From an uncultured Clostridia bacterium (GTDB lineage Bacteria; Bacillota; Clostridia; Christensenellales; Pumilibacteraceae): 16,482 nucleotides of DNA. The position numbers and the translations under genes were made by a program. The stretch covers positions 1 through 16,482 of the forward strand of contig CANDJX010000022.1 of the NCBI GenBank assembly GCA_947385185.1, given 5' to 3'. The notes beneath the pieces were generated by a model. The model made no database searches and was not told the origin of the DNA. It saw only the letters and a list, made by a program, of their open reading frames with translations. This document shows positions 13,456 through 16,482 of this stretch, one piece after another (within the stretch, counting starts at the first letter, position 1; each line of letters begins with the position of its first letter).

Positions 13456-15404
13456 GCGTTTAACAGCTCTAAAAACTCACTTTCATCCATTATTCGTATT
13501 CCCGCAGACTGTGCTTTTTTCAACTTGCCGCCCGCAGACTCGCCCGCAACAACGAGAGTTGTTTCTTTCGTAACCGAAGTAAGCACCTTGCCGCCGCGGG
13601 CGATTATTTCTTCGGATGCTTTGCTTCTCGTCATAGACGACAAAGTGCCGGTCAAAACGACGGACTGCCCGGAAAACACGCCGTCCGCTGCCGCGCTATC
13701 CGAAACGCCGTCCGAAATAAATGTAATGCCCTTCGACAACAATTGTTCGACAAAATATCCGCGGCTCGCAAAATACTTGCAAATGTCGTTCGCTACGACG
13801 TCGCCTATATCGTCGATCTGCGACAATTCTTCCACGCTCGCCTCGGACAGCGATTTCACGCTGCCGTAAATCACGGCAAGATCGTAAGCGAGCTTTTTGC
13901 CTACGTTCGGGATTCCGAGCGCATTTATAAACGCGGACAATTTAACGCGGCGACTTTTATCTATAGCCGCGATTATGTTTGCCGCTTTCTTCTCTTTGAA
14001 CGACTCGAGCGTAAGCAGTTCTTCCTTTTTAAGGTCGTAAAGCAAATGCGCTTCGTTGATTCCCAGTTTATCGAAAAACAGTGCGAGAGTTTTATCGCTC
14101 AACCCGTCGATGTCCATGCAATCTTTCGAAACAAAATGAGAAAGCCGCGCGACGATCTGCGGACGGCATCCCTCGGTATTCGGGCAAAATATGTGCGCGC
14201 CGTTTCTGATAAGCGTGCTGCCGCAAGCGGGACAACGCGTAGGCACGGGCACGTCGCCGCTTCCCGTTCCCTCGACGGCGGATAAAATTTCGGGTATTAC
14301 GTCGTTGCTCCGACGGATAAATACCGTGCTTCCGAGCTTGACTTTTTTACGCAAAATATCGTCGTAATTATTCAGAGTCGCTTTTCTGACGGTTGCGCCG
14401 CAAAGCTCCACCGGCTCGAGAATCGCGAGCGGCGTAAGTTTGCCCGTGCGCCCGACCTGCCAGACTATGTCCTTAAGCTCGGTGGTGGTTTCTTCTGCCT
14501 CGAATTTATAAGCCATTGCCCACCGAGGGAACTTATCCGTAAATCCCAGTCTGTCGCGAATGGAATAATCGTTGACTTTGATGACCATTCCGTCTATATC
14601 GAAATCGAGTTTATCGCGCTCCACGTCTTCGATTTCGGCAATAATACGTTCTATGTCAGACGTAATAATCGGATTTTCGACCCTGAATTTATTGTTTTTC
14701 AGCCATTTTATGCCGTCTGCCTGAGATTTGATTTCATCTGTGGAAATATAATTCACGTCATAAAAAATCAGATCGAGCTTACGCGACGCCGTCACTTTCG
14801 GATCGAGATTTCTTATCGCGCCCGCCGCGGCGTTGCGTGGATTTTTAAGCGGCTCGGCTGCCGTTTCGTTATACTTCTTAAATGCGGAACGGCGCATTAT
14901 ACACTCGCCTTTCGCTTCCGCTCTGCCTTTGAACGGAATAGAAACGGGGACGGACATAATAGTGCGCGCCTGCGCGGTAACGTCCTCGCCCGTAATACCG
15001 TTGCCTCGCGTGGACGCTCCGACAAACAAACCGTTTTCGTAAGTTACCACGAGTGTAAGACCGTCGAGCTTATATTCGAGAGTATACTCCGCTTCGGGCG
15101 CGACCTTTTTTATTTTCGCGTCCCACGCCCGAAGCTCGTCAAAGCTCTGGCACTTATCGAGCGAATAAAGTCGATTCGCGTGTTCGTGACTGCCGAATGC
15201 CTTTACGGGCTCGCCGCCTACTCTTCCCGTAGGAGAATCGGGCATTCTTTCGCCTGTTTCTCTTTCCAGCGACAATAATTCGTCGTACAATTTGTCATAC
15301 ACGTTATCGGCAACCGCGGGATCGTCAAGCACGTAATACCTGTAAGCGTACTCGTTCAATATGCCGACAAGTTCCGTCATTCTTTTTTCGATTTCTTCAG
15401 TCAT
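13452..15404 (-). CDS. ligA: NAD-dependent DNA ligase LigA
   Basis: LigA seals nicks in DNA using NAD+, joining Okazaki fragments and repair patches. The protein has 650 residues, slightly short but within the family range. The N-terminal Ia domain contains the YRYYVLDDP...VYDKLYDEL block. The adenylated lysine is K112 in KLDG (112-115). STRGNGITGEDVT and later VGRTGKLTPLAILEPV and NNYDDILRKK complete the nucleotidyltransferase and OB domains. A zinc finger uses C391, C394, C407 and C413. Helix-hairpin-helix repeats follow, and a BRCT domain occupies about the last 80 residues (SVVLTGTL...). The segment usually SLDNAF reads SLDKCQ. The ATG at 15402-15404 overlaps the pcrA stop as ATGA, and only a weak GAGA precedes it, which suggests coupling to pcrA translation. 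Confidence 0.98.
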   Translation of the reverse strand: MTEEIEKRMTELVGILNEYAYRYYVLDDPAVADNVYDKLYDELLSLERETGERMPDSPTGRVGGEPVKAFGSHEHANRLYSLDKCQSFDELRAWDAKIKKVAPEAEYTLEYKLDGLTLVVTYENGLFVGASTRGNGITGEDVTAQARTIMSVPVSIPFKGRAEAKGECIMRRSAFKKYNETAAEPLKNPRNAAAGAIRNLDPKVTASRKLDLIFYDVNYISTDEIKSQADGIKWLKNNKFRVENPIITSDIERIIAEIEDVERDKLDFDIDGMVIKVNDYSIRDRLGFTDKFPRWAMAYKFEAEETTTELKDIVWQVGRTGKLTPLAILEPVELCGATVRKATLNNYDDILRKKVKLGSTVFIRRSNDVIPEILSAVEGTGSGDVPVPTRCPACGSTLIRNGAHIFCPNTEGCRPQIVARLSHFVSKDCMDIDGLSDKTLALFFDKLGINEAHLLYDLKKEELLTLESFKEKKAANIIAAIDKSRRVKLSAFINALGIPNVGKKLAYDLAVIYGSVKSLSEASVEELSQIDDIGDVVANDICKYFASRGYFVEQLLSKGITFISDGVSDSAAADGVFSGQSVVLTGTLSSMTRSKASEEIIARGGKVLTSVTKETTLVVAGESAGGKLKKAQSAGIRIMDESEFLELLNA

Positions 15405-16482
15405 AATTTCTCGATCGGCGCAAACGCCAGCGACAAAGTAATTTTACCCGTTTTTTCAAAATCGATCACAAGGTAAGAATTGGCTCCTACGTTCGTTACG
15501 TCGACTACGACGCCTTCTCCGAATTTCTTATGGAGTACGCGCGTTCCGACGGCATAATCGTCGGCACGGTTATCGCGTCTGACTGCGGTATTTTGAGCGG
15601 AAATACCTCCGAACTTATTTAAGGACGGGCCCGAAGCGCCGTTATACCGATCGGAATACAAACGGTTCTCCCGATATGCGGGTTTTCTTTCGACAAATCT
15701 CTCGTCGATCTCGCCCAGGAAACGGCTCGGACGGCACAGTTTACGTTCCCCGTACATAAAACGCGACGCGCAATGCGAAATATACAACCGCTCTTTTGCT
15801 CGCGTGATCGCCACGTACATCAATCGGCGTTCTTCCTCGAGCTCGCCGTCGTCGTCGGTTGCGCGTCCGAGAGGAAACAAACCTTCTTCGGCTCCGACAA
15901 TAAACACGTTGCGGAATTCCATTCCTTTTGCGCTGTGAACGGTCGAAAGAAAGATGCAATCCCCCGATTTCTCGTCATCGTCCGAGTAAAGCGTAACCTC
16001 TTCGAGAAAATCGTCGAGGGTCCCGCCGCGGTTTTTTACGAACTCATGAACAGAGGACACGAAATCGTCGATGTTGAGTTTTCTCGCAGTGTTTTCTTCC
16101 GTGTCTTCCGAATACGCTTCGCGTATCGCCGCGCAGTCGATAATTTCTTCGACAAGCTCGGAAACGGACAATCTCCCCGCGAGCAATGAAAATTTCGCAA
16201 GCAGATCACCGAAAGGTTTCACCTTCTTTATCAGTCCTGCCGGAAGCGCCTCGTTTTCGATATTGACGATAACGTCGAACAGTTTTTTATTTTCAAACAA
16301 AGAGTAGTCGACAAGCTGTCTGATCGTGCCGTCGCCTATCCCGCGCTTGGGGAAATTTATTACGCGCAAAATCGCTTCTTCGTCGGCATGATTCGCTATT
16401 GCCCTGAGGTATGCGAGTATGTCCCTTACTTCTTTTCTGTCAAAGAATTTGAAGCCGCCGTAAACCTTGTACGGCAAATTAT
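15401..16482 (-). CDS. pcrA: ATP-dependent DNA helicase PcrA/UvrD, 5' end cut by window edge
   Basis: PcrA is the essential superfamily 1 3'-5' helicase of Gram-positive bacteria, acting in repair, plasmid rolling-circle replication and removal of RecA or RNA polymerase. Only the C-terminal 359 or so residues are present, about half the protein. The frame enters at the right edge with LPYKVYGGFKFFDRKEVRDI, the conserved stretch after motif IV. Motif V is VHSAKGMEF and motif VI is EERRLMYVAITRAKERLYIS. The C terminus has the Tudor-like fold of PcrA (VGTRVLHKKFGEGVVVDV...). Walker A and the N-terminal domains lie outside the window. The codon at 16475-16477 is an internal leucine TTG, not a start. 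The stop overlaps ligA; pcrA-ligA is a standard Firmicutes pair. Confidence 0.96.
   Translation of the reverse strand, partial: NLPYKVYGGFKFFDRKEVRDILAYLRAIANHADEEAILRVINFPKRGIGDGTIRQLVDYSLFENKKLFDVIVNIENEALPAGLIKKVKPFGDLLAKFSLLAGRLSVSELVEEIIDCAAIREAYSEDTEENTARKLNIDDFVSSVHEFVKNRGGTLDDFLEEVTLYSDDDEKSGDCIFLSTVHSAKGMEFRNVFIVGAEEGLFPLGRATDDDGELEEERRLMYVAITRAKERLYISHCASRFMYGERKLCRPSRFLGEIDERFVERKPAYRENRLYSDRYNGASGPSLNKFGGISAQNTAVRRDNRADDYAVGTRVLHKKFGEGVVVDVTNVGANSYLVIDFEKTGKITLSLAFAPIEKL

Overview
The window looks like chromosomal core DNA from a low-to-moderate GC member of the Firmicutes (Bacillota), most likely a spore-forming Clostridia-type bacterium. Three things point there. The gene order closely follows the Bacillus subtilis yicC(yloC)-gmk-rpoZ-coaBC-priA-def-fmt-rsmB-rlmN-...-rpe-...-spoVM / rpmB / yloV-recG block. 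A pcrA-ligA pair sits upstream. A very short gene between rpe and rpmB encodes a recognisable SpoVM-type sporulation peptide. No mobile element, tRNA, rRNA or CRISPR array was seen. Species cannot be named from this sequence.

Layout from right to left, because almost everything is on the minus strand: the C-terminal half of pcrA runs off the right edge and is coupled to ligA by an ATGA overlap. A sigma-A-type promoter overlapping the ligA stop (13427-13455) starts a tightly packed operon: yicC, gmk, rpoZ, coaBC, priA, def, fmt, rsmB, rlmN, rpe. Most junctions overlap by 1-19 bases or are separated by less than 30 bases. After rpe comes a 51-base gap with its own signals, then the 32-codon spoVM-like gene (3823-3921) and a Rho-independent terminator (3751-3788). 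The only plus-strand gene is rpmB, with its own strong promoter and terminator. Divergently, fakA (yloV) is read from its own promoter through a palindrome-rich leader. A terminator-like hairpin then precedes recG, whose 3' end is cut by the left edge.

The operon joins nucleotide and cofactor supply (gmk, coaBC), RNA polymerase omega (rpoZ), replication restart (priA), initiator formylation and deformylation (fmt, def), rRNA/tRNA modification (rsmB, rlmN), RNA turnover (yicC) and pentose phosphate metabolism (rpe). pcrA, ligA and recG flank it with DNA repair functions, and fakA handles fatty-acid activation.

The main points for a second look are: the spoVM-like peptide gene with a candidate SigE-like promoter and a hairpin that may hide its ribosome binding site; the absence, relative to B. 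subtilis, of remA, prpC-prkC-rsgA, thiN and asp23(yloU) at their usual positions; and three consecutive palindromes in the fakA leader. No wholly unknown gene system was found, and the rest of the window is conserved housekeeping DNA.
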